DNA from: Lutimaribacter salitolerans
GTDB taxonomy: Bacteria; Pseudomonadota; Alphaproteobacteria; Rhodobacterales; Rhodobacteraceae
Assembly (NCBI RefSeq): GCF_042677865.1
Contig: NZ_JBHUDD010000053.1
Span: 1 to 64,000, forward strand
DNA: 64,000 nucleotides
Direction: 5' to 3'
In this document: positions 24,166 to 32,873 of the stretch, in pieces
Layout of the letters: each line of letters begins with the position of its first letter
Position numbering within the stretch: position 1 is the first letter of the stretch
The notes under the pieces: generated by a model
Seen by the model: the letters and a program-made list of their open reading frames with translations, nothing else
The model's database searches: none
What the model was told of the DNA's origin: nothing
Program-made: the position numbers and the translations under genes

Positions 24166-24939
24166 ATGCCCGCACCCACCAACCATTTCAAACAGCGCCT
24201 TGCCCGCGGCGAGCGCGTGATCGGCTGCTGGGCCGGTTTCGCCGACCCTTACGCGACCGAAGTTCTGGGCACCGCCGGGTTCGACTGGCTGGTGATCGAC
24301 GGCGAACACGCGCCCAACGACCTGCGCAGCATCATGGCGCAGCTTGTGGCGCTGAAAGGATCAGACAGCGCGCCGGTGGTGCGCCTGCCGATGGGCGAGG
24401 CCTGGGCGATCAAGCAGGTGCTGGACGCGGGCGCGCAGACGCTGCTGATTCCGCTGGTGGAATCCGCCGAACAGGCGCGCGATCTGGTGCGCGCCATGCG
24501 CTATCCTCCCGCCGGTATCCGCGGGGCCGGGGCGGCGCTGGCGCGGGCATCGGAGTTTTCATCCATCCCCGACTATGTGCAGACCGCCAACGACCAGATG
24601 TGCCTGCTGGTGCAGGTCGAAACCCGCGCCGGGATCGCGGCGCTGGATGACATCCTGGCGGTCGAGGGCGTGGATGGCGTGTTCATCGGCCCCGCCGATC
24701 TGGCCGCCGACATGGGGTTTCCCGGCAATTCCGCCGAGGCGGAAGTGGCCGAGGCGATCCGCGATGCATTGGGGCGGATTGCGGCATCAGACAAGGCGGC
24801 AGGCATTCTGGCCGTGGATGATGCCACCGCGCAGCAGTACGCCGGATGGGGCGCGCAGTTTCTGTCGGTGGGCATCGACGTGGTGATGCTCGCAAAAGCC
24901 GCGCGCGACACGGTCAAACTGTGGTCCGGGAGGGGATGA
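24166..24939 (+). CDS. hpaI: HpcH/HpaI aldolase, probably 4-hydroxy-2-oxoheptane-1,7-dioate aldolase
   Basis: HpaI is a class II metal aldolase that splits 4-hydroxy-2-oxoheptanedioate to pyruvate and succinic semialdehyde, the last step of homoprotocatechuate meta-cleavage. The 257-residue product shows FKQRLARGERVIGCW, the catalytic GFDWLVIDGEHAPND, QTLLIPLVESAEQA, IRGAGAALARASEF and VDGVFIGPADLAADMG. The rest of the route lies at 43.7-48.7 kb and has no aldolase, so this is the likely missing step. A related 2-keto-3-deoxy-glucarate aldolase function cannot be excluded from sequence. Confidence 0.85.
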   Translation: MPAPTNHFKQRLARGERVIGCWAGFADPYATEVLGTAGFDWLVIDGEHAPNDLRSIMAQLVALKGSDSAPVVRLPMGEAWAIKQVLDAGAQTLLIPLVESAEQARDLVRAMRYPPAGIRGAGAALARASEFSSIPDYVQTANDQMCLLVQVETRAGIAALDDILAVEGVDGVFIGPADLAADMGFPGNSAEAEVAEAIRDALGRIAASDKAAGILAVDDATAQQYAGWGAQFLSVGIDVVMLAKAARDTVKLWSGRG

Positions 24940-25022
24940 TCGCGGATCTGGCTGCATATCCGAAGACGCGCTAAATATACCCGCGGCTTTACAAAACCGC
25001 AGAAATCGCTGATCTTCGGGCC

Positions 25023-25673
25023 ATGGCAGGACAGACCGAAACGATCATCAGCGCCATTCTTGACCAGATCGACGCGGGCAAACTGCACCCCGGCGACCTG
25101 ATCGAAGAGGCCCCGCTGATCGACGCCCACAAGGTGTCGCGCACCCCGGTGCGCGAGGCGCTGATCCAGCTTGAAACCGCCGGTCTGATCAAACGTCTGC
25201 CGCGCAAGGGCGCTGTGCTGTTCAAACCCACGCTGCACGAGTTTCTAGCGATCCTCGAGGTGCATGCCAAACTTGAGGGTCAGGCGGCCGGGCTGGCCGC
25301 GCGCCGCCTGTCGCCAGGTTATGCCGCCCGTCTGGAACAGGCAACCAAGGCCTGCGAGGATCACGCCGCCGGTTTGGGCGATGGCGAGCCGGACCGGTAT
25401 TACCAGCTCAACATGGCGTATCATGGCTGCGTGGCCGAGGCGGCGGGCAACCCGTTCCTGCTGGACATGATCAAGACGAACGCGCGCAAGTTGATGGCCT
25501 ATTACCGCGCGCGCTATCACTACAAGGGCGCGATCGCCGACAGCGCGCAGGATCATCGCACGATCACGGGGCTGATCGTGAACCGCGATTCAGACGCGGC
25601 TGAGGCGGCAATGGCGTGCCATGTGCAATTCGATCAGGTCACCGCAATGGACCTGCTGGCGGCGCTGGATTAG
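25023..25673 (+). CDS. GntR family regulator, FCD type
   Basis: The 216-residue product has a GntR helix-turn-helix (GDLIEEAPLIDAHKVSRTPV, then REALIQLETAGLIKRLPRKG) and a helical FCD effector domain (LHEFLAILEVHAKLEGQAAG; FHRCVAEAAGNPF-like NMAYHGCVAEAAGNPFL). FCD regulators usually sense an organic acid. It follows hpaI on the same strand after 83 bp and meets the amidotransferase gene tail to tail, with stops overlapping by two bases. Its targets are not evident. Confidence 0.88.
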   Translation: MAGQTETIISAILDQIDAGKLHPGDLIEEAPLIDAHKVSRTPVREALIQLETAGLIKRLPRKGAVLFKPTLHEFLAILEVHAKLEGQAAGLAARRLSPGYAARLEQATKACEDHAAGLGDGEPDRYYQLNMAYHGCVAEAAGNPFLLDMIKTNARKLMAYYRARYHYKGAIADSAQDHRTITGLIVNRDSDAAEAAMACHVQFDQVTAMDLLAALD

Positions 25674-26377
25674 CCGCGCGCAGTTTCGAAGAACTGCGCG
25701 ATGGTTTCGGCAAAAGCCTTTTGATCCGGTGGGTTGGCCAGTGTTGTGCGCGCCTGTGCCAGCACATCTTGTGGCACCTCATCCGCGATCTCGTCCAGCA
25801 GGTCGGCCATGAACTGCGGCTCGATCTCGGGGTGATACTGCGTGGTATAGACATGCGCGCCAATGGCAAAACCGCCCACCGGGCACCCCGGCGTTTCGGT
25901 CAGGATGCGCACGCCCGCGGGCGGCTCTGTCACCTGCTCCTTGTGCGCGGCATAAAGGGCAAAGCGGCCCCCATCGCCCATCCATGGCGCAGGCGCGGTT
26001 ACCTGCGTTTCGACCAGCCCCAGCGCCCAGCCATCGGGGTTGTAGCCCACCGTGCCACCCAGCGCCGTGGCAATCGCCTGATGCCCGAAACAGGCCCCGA
26101 ACACGGGCAAGCCCTGCCCGACCATCTGGCGGATCAACTCCTCCAACCGCGCGATCCACGGCGTGCCATCATGGACCGAGGCCGGGCTGCCGGTGATCAT
26201 CACCCCGTCAAATGCGGCGGGATCATCAGGAAACACCCCATCCTTCACGTTGAAGGCCGATACCTGCCAGTCCGGGCGCACCATCGCGATCAGCTTGGCG
26301 AATTTCACATCGTCCAGATCGCGCGCATGGGCAAAGGCGCTGTCATCGGTATTGGTGACAAGGGTTGCCAGTTTCAT
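25670..26377 (-). CDS. Class I glutamine amidotransferase-like hydrolase
   Basis: The 235-residue product is a free-standing GATase1 domain. The catalytic triad is visible: C96 in FGACFGHQ, H182 and E184 in QYHPE. ITGSPASVHDGTPWI and YAAHKEQVTEPPAGV are typical of the GMP-synthase-like branch. Free-standing relatives such as PuuD hydrolyse gamma-glutamyl compounds. It is divergent from a P450 and a gamma-glutamyl-ligase-like gene across a symmetric promoter, so removal of a gamma-glutamyl group in the same pathway is a reasonable inference. The ATG at 26377 is chosen because an AAAGGA site precedes it. Confidence 0.85.
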   Translation of the reverse strand: MKLATLVTNTDDSAFAHARDLDDVKFAKLIAMVRPDWQVSAFNVKDGVFPDDPAAFDGVMITGSPASVHDGTPWIARLEELIRQMVGQGLPVFGACFGHQAIATALGGTVGYNPDGWALGLVETQVTAPAPWMGDGGRFALYAAHKEQVTEPPAGVRILTETPGCPVGGFAIGAHVYTTQYHPEIEPQFMADLLDEIADEVPQDVLAQARTTLANPPDQKAFAETIAQFFETARG

Positions 26378-26378
26378 G

Positions 26379-26443
26379 CGAAAATCCTTTACATATTTAT
26401 ATCCCTCTTTAATATACATAACAAGTTAAGGAAAGGATTTTCG
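26379..26443. promoter_or_regulatory. Mirror-symmetric divergent promoter of the amidotransferase and P450 genes
   Basis: A 65-base AT-rich region is bounded by perfect 12-base inverted arms, CGAAAATCCTTT (26379-26390) and AAAGGATTTTCG (26432-26443); each arm is the ribosome site of one gene and ends one base before its ATG. Inside, plus-strand TTTACA-16-TAATAT (26388-26415) and minus-strand TTGTTA-17-TATAAA (26424-26396) overlap face to face. AACAAGTTAA (26420-26429) resembles the hpa operator. Confidence 0.65.
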
Positions 26444-26444
26444 A

Positions 26445-27701
26445 ATGACGGTCTGGAACCCCGCAGATTCAGGCACCGCCGACCTGACCAGCCACGATTC
26501 CTTTACCGATGGTCCACCATTCAACACCTTCGCGCACCTGCGCAGCGACGACCCGGTGCATTGGACGGATTATCCGCAGGGGCAGGGATTCTGGTCGATC
26601 ACGCGCATGGCCGACATCCTGGAAATGAACCGCAACACGCAAGTGTTTTCCTCTGCGCAGGGCATCCGGATCGAGGATCAGACGTATGAGGAGTACCTGG
26701 CCCGCCGCACCTTTCAGGAAACCGATCCGCCCGATCACAGCCAGACCCGGATGAAGGTGGCCAAGGCGTTCTCGAAACCCGTCATCGCGGAATTTGAAAA
26801 CGACATCCGACAGCTATGCGATGAGATCCTGAACGACGCCCTGCAACACGGCACCTTTGATGCCACCAAGGAAATCGCACGGCAATTGCCCATGCGGATG
26901 CTGGGCCGCATCCTTGGAACGCCCGATGCGGACCTGCCGTGGCTGGTGGAAAAGGGTGACGCGCTGATTGCCAATACCGACCCGGATTTCACCGATCACG
27001 TGCTGGACCGGATGACCACCGATGAATTCCGCATGATGCCTTTCAACTCGCCCGCCGGGGCGGAATTGTATCACTATGCCAAAGAGTTGATGGCCCACAA
27101 GAACGCCACCGGCGACACCAACGGGATCTTGCACCTGATCCTGCAACCGGGCAAGGACGGCAGCCGCATCACCGAGGAAGAGTTCCGCAACTTCTTTTGC
27201 CTGCTGGTCGCGGCGGGCAATGACACGACACGCTATTCCATCGCCGCCGGTTTGCAGGCGCTGACCCATGATCCTTCATTTCTGCGACAGATGCAGACGC
27301 AGGATGTGTGGGACACGGCCCCCGACGAGATCATCCGCTGGGCCAGCCCGACCATGTATTTCCGCCGCACCGCGACTCAGGATTTCGACATGCACGTCAA
27401 GACGATCAAGGCGGGTGACAAGGTGGTGTACTGGTTCGTCTCGGCCAACCGGGATGACGATGCGTTCGACGCGCCGTTCACCTTTGACCTGAACCGCAAA
27501 CCCAACCGTCACATCGCCTTTGGTCAGGGCGGGCCACATGTCTGCCTGGGCATGTATCTGGCCCGGCTAGAAGTGCGCGTGCTGTTTCAGGAACTGGCCA
27601 AACGCATCAAGACCATAGAAGCTGCGGGCACGCCGAAATTCCTGCGCTCGAACTTCGTGGGCGGGATCAAGGAACTGCCCGTCCACGTCACCCCAGCCTA
27701 A
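26445..27701 (+). CDS. Cytochrome P450
   Basis: This 418-residue soluble bacterial P450 has the oxygen-activating I-helix AAGNDTTR (256-263), the K-helix ExxR (E295-R298) and the heme loop FGQGGPHVCLG with thiolate C367. The loop has one residue more than the common FGxGxHxCxG. It needs separate ferredoxin and reductase partners; none is encoded in the window. It is followed after 51 bp by a glutamine-synthetase-like gene. Substrate unknown; oxidation of an amine or of its gamma-glutamyl adduct is suggested by context only. Confidence 0.95.
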   Translation: MTVWNPADSGTADLTSHDSFTDGPPFNTFAHLRSDDPVHWTDYPQGQGFWSITRMADILEMNRNTQVFSSAQGIRIEDQTYEEYLARRTFQETDPPDHSQTRMKVAKAFSKPVIAEFENDIRQLCDEILNDALQHGTFDATKEIARQLPMRMLGRILGTPDADLPWLVEKGDALIANTDPDFTDHVLDRMTTDEFRMMPFNSPAGAELYHYAKELMAHKNATGDTNGILHLILQPGKDGSRITEEEFRNFFCLLVAAGNDTTRYSIAAGLQALTHDPSFLRQMQTQDVWDTAPDEIIRWASPTMYFRRTATQDFDMHVKTIKAGDKVVYWFVSANRDDDAFDAPFTFDLNRKPNRHIAFGQGGPHVCLGMYLARLEVRVLFQELAKRIKTIEAAGTPKFLRSNFVGGIKELPVHVTPA

Positions 27702-27752
27702 TCGCCCGGACCGGGGCAGAAGACCCCGGCCATCCCAACAGGAGAGACCCCG

Positions 27753-29042
27753 ATGAACACCCGCCTGCGCGCGCTATTCTGCGATCACCTGTCGATCATG
27801 CGGGGCAAGTACCTGCCCGGATCAAAGATCGGCACCGGCACGACCCGCTTTTGCCGGTCCAATTTCGGCGTGCATTACGACAAGGATCTGCTGGATGCGC
27901 CCGGTGCCATGATGATGCAGGGCCTGCCCGATATGGAACTGCATTGGGTCGCCGAGGAAATCCGCGACAGCTGGGACCGCGCCACCAAGATCGTCGTGGG
28001 CGACCTGTATGACACCGAAGGGCAACCGCTGCCCATGTGCGGGCGTGGCGCGTTGAAACGGGCGGTGACGGACTGGCAGGCGCACGGCCTGACGCCCAAG
28101 GTGGGGATCGAGTTGGAGGCGTTTGCGCTTGTCGCGGACGAGAACGGCCGCCTGACGCCCTATGACACGCCCGGCGCGCATGTCTATGGCACGGGGCCGT
28201 TCACCGATCCGCTGCGGTTCAACGATGCGATCTGGGAAAAGGCGGATGAACTGGGCTTCAGCCTTGACCTGATCACCAGCGAATTCGACAGCCCGCAATT
28301 CGAATACACGCTGACCTTTGACGATGCGGTGCACGCGGTGGACGATATCGTGCTGTTCCGCCTGATGGCCCGGGAAATCGCGCTGGAACATGGTGTCGTG
28401 CTGTCCTTCATGCCCAAACCGATCGCCGAGGCCGGTGGGTCGGGCATGCACATCAATTTCTCTTTCATCGACGGCGATGGCGGCAATGCTTTGTCGGACG
28501 GACCGCGCGGCGGGCCGGATCACCTGAACGATCTGGCGAGCGGCTGCATCGCGGGGCTGACCCATCATCACAAGGGGTTGGCCGGGCTGATCGCGCCCAC
28601 CGCCAACAGCTATCAGCGGCTGCAACCCGGGTCGCTGTCTGGGTTTTTGTGCAACTGGGGCGGCGATCATCGCAACGTGACCACGCGCATCTCATCCGAA
28701 GGCGGGGCCAAGGCACGGCTGGAACACCGGATGGCCGATGCGTCCGCAAACCCTTACGTCGCCGTCGCGGCGGTGTTGCAGGCCGCGCGGCTGGGGCTGG
28801 AAAACGGCTATGCCCTGCCCCCGATCGAAACCGGCGATGGGTTCGAGAAATGGGACGCCAAGGACACCACGGCGACCGACCTGAAGGGCGCCGTCGCAGA
28901 CCTGCGCGCCGATACCTCACTGCAGACGGCGGTGGGGCAGCTGCTGTGCGACAACCACATCTTCATGAAGGAAAAAGAGGTCAAGAAAACCCGCGACCTT
29001 GAAGGGGACCAGCTGCGCGATTTCTACGTCTGGTTCATCTGA
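27753..29042 (+). CDS. Glutamine-synthetase-like gamma-glutamyl ligase
   Basis: The 429-residue product has the type I glutamine synthetase catalytic domain: VGIELEAFALVADE with metal-binding Glu, SFMPKPIAEAGGSGMHINFS, LIAPTANSYQRLQPGS, and a metal/ATP part RISSEGGAKARLEHRMADAS. The N-terminal beta-grasp domain is short. Such proteins (PuuA, GlnT, gamma-glutamylmethylamide synthetase types) join glutamate to an amine instead of ammonia. Presence beside a P450 and a GATase1 hydrolase, away from nitrogen-regulation genes, favours a catabolic gamma-glutamylation role. Confidence 0.88.
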   Translation: MNTRLRALFCDHLSIMRGKYLPGSKIGTGTTRFCRSNFGVHYDKDLLDAPGAMMMQGLPDMELHWVAEEIRDSWDRATKIVVGDLYDTEGQPLPMCGRGALKRAVTDWQAHGLTPKVGIELEAFALVADENGRLTPYDTPGAHVYGTGPFTDPLRFNDAIWEKADELGFSLDLITSEFDSPQFEYTLTFDDAVHAVDDIVLFRLMAREIALEHGVVLSFMPKPIAEAGGSGMHINFSFIDGDGGNALSDGPRGGPDHLNDLASGCIAGLTHHHKGLAGLIAPTANSYQRLQPGSLSGFLCNWGGDHRNVTTRISSEGGAKARLEHRMADASANPYVAVAAVLQAARLGLENGYALPPIETGDGFEKWDAKDTTATDLKGAVADLRADTSLQTAVGQLLCDNHIFMKEKEVKKTRDLEGDQLRDFYVWFI

Positions 29043-29142
29043 TCCGCCTTCCGCGACAAAGCCGAAGCACCGGCCAGACCGTGACCGGAAGCGATTTTAT
29101 GACTATAAATCATATATCTACACGCCATGGGCCTGCATGGGT

Positions 29143-29171
29143 TTGACATCTGCGTCCAGCATGTCATCCTA
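29143..29171 (+). promoter_or_regulatory. Candidate promoter of the TRAP operon
   Basis: A perfect -35 hexamer TTGACA (29143-29148) is followed after 17 bases by ATCCTA (29166-29171), a weak -10. It lies in the 333-base gap 29043-29375. The gap also holds an AT-rich palindrome-like ATGACTATAAATCAT near 29100; the leader after 29172 shows no gene. Confidence 0.35.
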
Positions 29172-29375
29172 AAGGCGTAGATGTCGACGGGCCACCTGCG
29201 GTGCATTGATGCACCCCCGGCCCGCCGCGAACCGTGTGTGCGTGTGGCTGATTGCCGATGCGCGCGCCCCGGGATGGACGGCAGAGCCGCCCGGCCAAAA
29301 TTCGAAGAGCTTTCGCGTACACCGGTGCGATCCGCACCGGCACCAGCGCGTTTTTGCAACCGAAAGGGAGACGAA

Positions 29376-30392
29376 ATGACCATTACCAAACGCATTCTGA
29401 CAGGCACCGCCGCTGCTGCGGCCCTTGCTGCCAGCATGACTGCCGCGCAGGCCGATACGTGGCGCTATGCCTTCGAAGAGGCAATCACCGACGTTCAGGG
29501 CGTGTTCGCCACCAAGTTCAAGGAAGAGGTCGAGGCCAATTCCGACCACGAGATTCAGCTGTTCCCCTATGGCACGCTGGGCGAGTCCGCCGACATCATG
29601 GAGCAGACGCAGGCAGGCATCCTGCAGTTCGTGAACCAAAGCCCCGGCTTTACCGGCTCGCTGATCCCCGAGGCGCAGGTGTTCTTCGTGCCCTACCTGC
29701 TGCCCACCGAAGAAGAGCAGCTGAACGAGTTCTTCCGCACCTCGACCACGATCAACGAGATGTTCCCCGAGATCTACGCCGAGCAGGGCCTTGAACTGCT
29801 GGCCATGTATCCCGAGGGCGAAGTGGTGATGACCACCAAGGAACCCGTGACCGCCCCGGCCGACCTGAACGAGGTCAAGTTCCGCGTCATGACCAACCCG
29901 CTGCTGGTCGAAAGCTATCAGGCGTTCGGCGCGACACCGACACCCCTGCCCTGGGGCGAGGTCTATGGCGGTCTGCAGACGAACATCATCCAGGGTCAGG
30001 AAAACCCGATGTTCTTTGTCGAATCGACCAAGATGTACGAGGTGACGGATCACATCACCTTCGCCGGTCACAACAACTTCACCACGGCGATCATGGCCAA
30101 CAAGGACTTCTTTGACGGCCTGCCGGCAGAAGACCAGGAGATGATCGAAGCCGCCATCGACACGGCGTTCGAGTACATTCTTGAGTACCAGCAGGGCCTG
30201 ACCGAGGAATCGCTGGCCCGGATTCAGGAAGACAAGCCGTCGATCACGGTGACACGCCTGACCGAAGAACAGCGCGCGCCCTTCATGGAAGCGGCGGCAG
30301 ACGTCGAAGCCCAGTTCATCGAGATGACGGGCGAGAGCGGTCAGAAGATCCTTGACCAGATGAAGGCTGATCTGGAAGCCGTTTCCGACTGA
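29376..30392 (+). CDS. dctP: TRAP transporter solute-binding protein DctP
   Basis: This 338-residue periplasmic protein delivers its ligand to the DctQM membrane pair. It has a signal peptide (MTITKRILTGTAAAAALAAS, cleavage after AQA at about residue 26) and DctP text such as FKEEVEANSDHEIQLFPYGT, LGESADIMEQTQAG, and LPWGEVYGGLQTNIIQGQEN with the ligand-carboxylate region. The Arg that usually contacts a carboxylate is seen in VKFRVMTNP. The ATG at 29376 follows AAAGGGAG. The ligand is probably an organic acid related to the neighbouring P450 and ligase pathway. Confidence 0.93.
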   Translation: MTITKRILTGTAAAAALAASMTAAQADTWRYAFEEAITDVQGVFATKFKEEVEANSDHEIQLFPYGTLGESADIMEQTQAGILQFVNQSPGFTGSLIPEAQVFFVPYLLPTEEEQLNEFFRTSTTINEMFPEIYAEQGLELLAMYPEGEVVMTTKEPVTAPADLNEVKFRVMTNPLLVESYQAFGATPTPLPWGEVYGGLQTNIIQGQENPMFFVESTKMYEVTDHITFAGHNNFTTAIMANKDFFDGLPAEDQEMIEAAIDTAFEYILEYQQGLTEESLARIQEDKPSITVTRLTEEQRAPFMEAAADVEAQFIEMTGESGQKILDQMKADLEAVSD

Positions 30393-30408
30393 TCCGGTCT
30401 GATATTTT

Positions 30409-30436
30409 GGCTGCGCCCGGCACCCCGGGCGCAGCC
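30409..30436 (+). terminator. Attenuating hairpin between dctP and dctQ
   Basis: GGCTGCGCCCGG (30409-30420) and CCGGGCGCAGCC (30425-30436) pair perfectly over 12 bp with a CACC loop, followed by a weak GCTTTGT. It lies right after dctP and could let the binding protein be made in excess over the membrane subunits. Confidence 0.6.
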
Positions 30437-30477
30437 GCTTTGTCCATAATTTAGCAGTTTCAGACAGGGAAAATCCG

Positions 30478-31107
30478 GTGGCAGAAGACGAGAAACGCAG
30501 CCAGCTGCAATCGCAGACCGACACAACCGGAACCGATGACGCCCCACTCGCGGCGTATCAATCCTCGCTACCGGGCCTTCTTGGCACCCTCGACAACGCC
30601 ATCAGCCGCGCCGAAAGCCTTTTTCTGGCAGTCGGGGTTCTGCTCATGGCCACAAACACGATTGCCAATGTTGTTGGCCGCTTTGTCTTTCAAAGCTCGC
30701 TTTTCTTTTCCGAAGAACTGAACCGCATCCTGATCATCCTGATCACCTTCGCGGGCATTTCCTATGCCGCGCGGCAGGGTCGTCATATCCGCATGTCGGC
30801 GATATTCGATGCGCTGCCGGTCAAACCGCGCAAGGTGCTGATGATCATCATTTCCGTGGTCACCGCCATCTTCATGTTCGGGCTGGCATGGTATTCCCTG
30901 CAATACATCCTGACGCAGGCCAGCCGGGGGCGCATCCTGCCCTCGCTGCAGGTGCCGGTCTGGCTGATCCTGATCTGGGTGCCCATCGGCTTTTTCATGA
31001 CCGGGCTGCAATACGCCCTCACGGCCATCAAGAACATGATCGAAAAAGACATCTACCTTTCGACCAATGTGCTGGAAGGCTACGACGATGAAGAGCTGGA
31101 GGTTTAA
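30478..31107 (+). CDS. dctQ: TRAP transporter small membrane subunit DctQ
   Basis: The 209-residue product has four membrane helices (about 48-68, 88-108, 123-145, 160-182) as expected for DctQ, with the typical FFSEELNRILIILITFAGIS and GRHIRMSAIFDALP. An unusually long hydrophilic N-terminus of about 45 residues precedes the first helix. The start is a GTG at 30478; 85 bp with a hairpin separate it from dctP, and three bases separate it from dctM. Confidence 0.9.
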   Translation: MAEDEKRSQLQSQTDTTGTDDAPLAAYQSSLPGLLGTLDNAISRAESLFLAVGVLLMATNTIANVVGRFVFQSSLFFSEELNRILIILITFAGISYAARQGRHIRMSAIFDALPVKPRKVLMIIISVVTAIFMFGLAWYSLQYILTQASRGRILPSLQVPVWLILIWVPIGFFMTGLQYALTAIKNMIEKDIYLSTNVLEGYDDEELEV

Positions 31108-31110
31108 GCC

Positions 31111-32397
31111 ATGGCCGTGACAATCTTTTCGATCATGATCGTCCTGCTGCTGCTGGGCTTTCCCATGATGATACCGCTGATCGTCGGGGCCTTCGTCGGC
31201 TTTTATTCCCTGTTCGGCGGCATGTCCCAGATGGAGACGATGGTGCAGCAGATGATGGCGGGCATCCGGCCCGCCAGCCTGATCGCGGTGCCGATGTTCA
31301 TATTTGCCGCCGATATCATGACACGCGGGCAATCCGCGGGTCGGCTGATCGATCTGGTGATGTCCTTTGTCGGCCACATGCGCGGCGGGCTGGCGATCTC
31401 CACCGCTGCGGCCTGCACCATGTTCGGCGCGGTCTCGGGCTCGACCCAGGCCACCGTTGTGGCCATCGGTGGCCCGCTGCGGCCACGGATGCAAAAGGCG
31501 GGCTATGGCGACAGCTTCATTCTGGCGCTTATCGTCAATTCGTCGGATATCGCCTTTCTGATCCCGCCGTCGATCGGGATGATCATCTATGGCGTGGTGT
31601 CGAACACCTCGATCGCGGAACTCTTCATCGCGGGCATCGGCCCCGGTCTGCTGATCCTCGTGCTGTTCTCGATCTATGCCTGGATCTATGCGGTGCGCAA
31701 CAACGTGCCAACCGAGGACAAGGCCACATGGGGTGAACGCACACGCACGTTGCAACGCGCGCTGTGGCCGCTGGGTTTTCCGGCGATCATCATCGGCGGA
31801 ATCTATGGCGGCATCTTTTCCCCGACCGAGGCGGCGGCGGCCTGTGTCCTGTATGCCATCATCCTGGAAATGGTCGTGTTTCGGGAAATGAATTTTCGGA
31901 ACCTTTACGACACCGCCAAGTCCACCGGGCTGATCACCGCCGTCGTCTTCATCCTCGTGGCGGCGGGGGCCGCGTTCTCGTGGGTCATCTCGTTCGCGCA
32001 GATCCCGCAGGCGATCCTGTCGGGTATCGGCATCGACGAGATGGGCCAGATCGGCGTCCTGATCGTCATTTCCATCGCCTTCTTCATCGGCTGCATGTTC
32101 GTCGACCCGATTGTCGTGATCCTTGTGCTGGTCCCGATCTTTGCCCCGGTGGTCAATGCCGTTGGCCTTGACCCGGTATTGGTCGGCACGATCATCACGT
32201 TGCAGGTGGCCATCGGGTCGGCCACGCCGCCCTTTGGCTGCGATATCTTCACCGCCATCGCCGTGTTCAAACGCCCCTACTGGGAGGTCATTCGCGGCAC
32301 GCCGCCCTTTATCGTCATCCTGCTTTGCGTCTCGGCCCTGCTGATCACGTTCCCGCAGATCGCGCTGTTCCTGCGTGACCTGGCCTTTGACAAATAA
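31111..32397 (+). CDS. dctM: TRAP transporter large membrane subunit DctM
   Basis: DctM is the sodium-coupled transport channel of TRAP systems. The 428-residue product has about 12 hydrophobic segments and the family motifs FGAVSGSTQATVVAIGGPLR and IPPSIGMIIYGVVSNTSIAE, plus MFVDPIVVILVLVPIFAPVV and GSATPPFGCDIFTA. Its position directly after dctQ completes the transporter. Confidence 0.95.
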   Translation: MAVTIFSIMIVLLLLGFPMMIPLIVGAFVGFYSLFGGMSQMETMVQQMMAGIRPASLIAVPMFIFAADIMTRGQSAGRLIDLVMSFVGHMRGGLAISTAAACTMFGAVSGSTQATVVAIGGPLRPRMQKAGYGDSFILALIVNSSDIAFLIPPSIGMIIYGVVSNTSIAELFIAGIGPGLLILVLFSIYAWIYAVRNNVPTEDKATWGERTRTLQRALWPLGFPAIIIGGIYGGIFSPTEAAAACVLYAIILEMVVFREMNFRNLYDTAKSTGLITAVVFILVAAGAAFSWVISFAQIPQAILSGIGIDEMGQIGVLIVISIAFFIGCMFVDPIVVILVLVPIFAPVVNAVGLDPVLVGTIITLQVAIGSATPPFGCDIFTAIAVFKRPYWEVIRGTPPFIVILLCVSALLITFPQIALFLRDLAFDK

Positions 32398-32414
32398 GCT
32401 TCAGGAGAACAGCG

Positions 32415-32852
32415 ATGTTCAAACGGATACTTGTGCCCTTTGACGGATCGAAAGGCGGCGAGCATGCGTTGCTCAAGGCGGTGGAGCTGGCAACCCTGTG
32501 CGGGGCCGAGATCAACGTACTGACGGTCTATCGCCACCATTCGATGCTCGAGGCGTCGTTTTCCATGGTGCGCGCCGCCGATCCCGGCAGCATGGATGAC
32601 GCCATGCGCAGCCATGCGCGCGAGGTGGCAGAGCATGCCAAGAAACTGGCAATCGACGCGGGGGCCCCAACCGCCCGCGCCTTTGTCAAGGCAGGGCAGC
32701 CAGCCCGGACCATCGTGCGTTTCGCGACCGAGCATGACTGCGACCTGATCGTTCTGGGCGCACGCGGCATGGGCTCGGTCGAGGGGTATCTGCTGGGCTC
32801 TGTATCACACAAGGTGACGGGTCTGGCGCATATGCCGGTGCTGGTGGTGTGA
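32415..32852 (+). CDS. Universal stress protein UspA family
   Basis: The 145-residue product starts FKRILVPFDGSKGGEHALLK and ends with the nucleotide-binding pattern LIVLGARGMGSVEGYLLGSV followed by SHKVTGLAHMPVLVV. This is the G-2x-G-9x-G-(S/T) motif of ATP-binding UspA proteins. It lies 17 bp after dctM. UspA genes commonly accompany TRAP operons and one homologue (TeaD) binds ATP and regulates its TRAP transporter, so a similar role is plausible. Confidence 0.93.
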   Translation: MFKRILVPFDGSKGGEHALLKAVELATLCGAEINVLTVYRHHSMLEASFSMVRAADPGSMDDAMRSHAREVAEHAKKLAIDAGAPTARAFVKAGQPARTIVRFATEHDCDLIVLGARGMGSVEGYLLGSVSHKVTGLAHMPVLVV

Positions 32853-32873
32853 CACCACCAGCCTTTTGACAGG

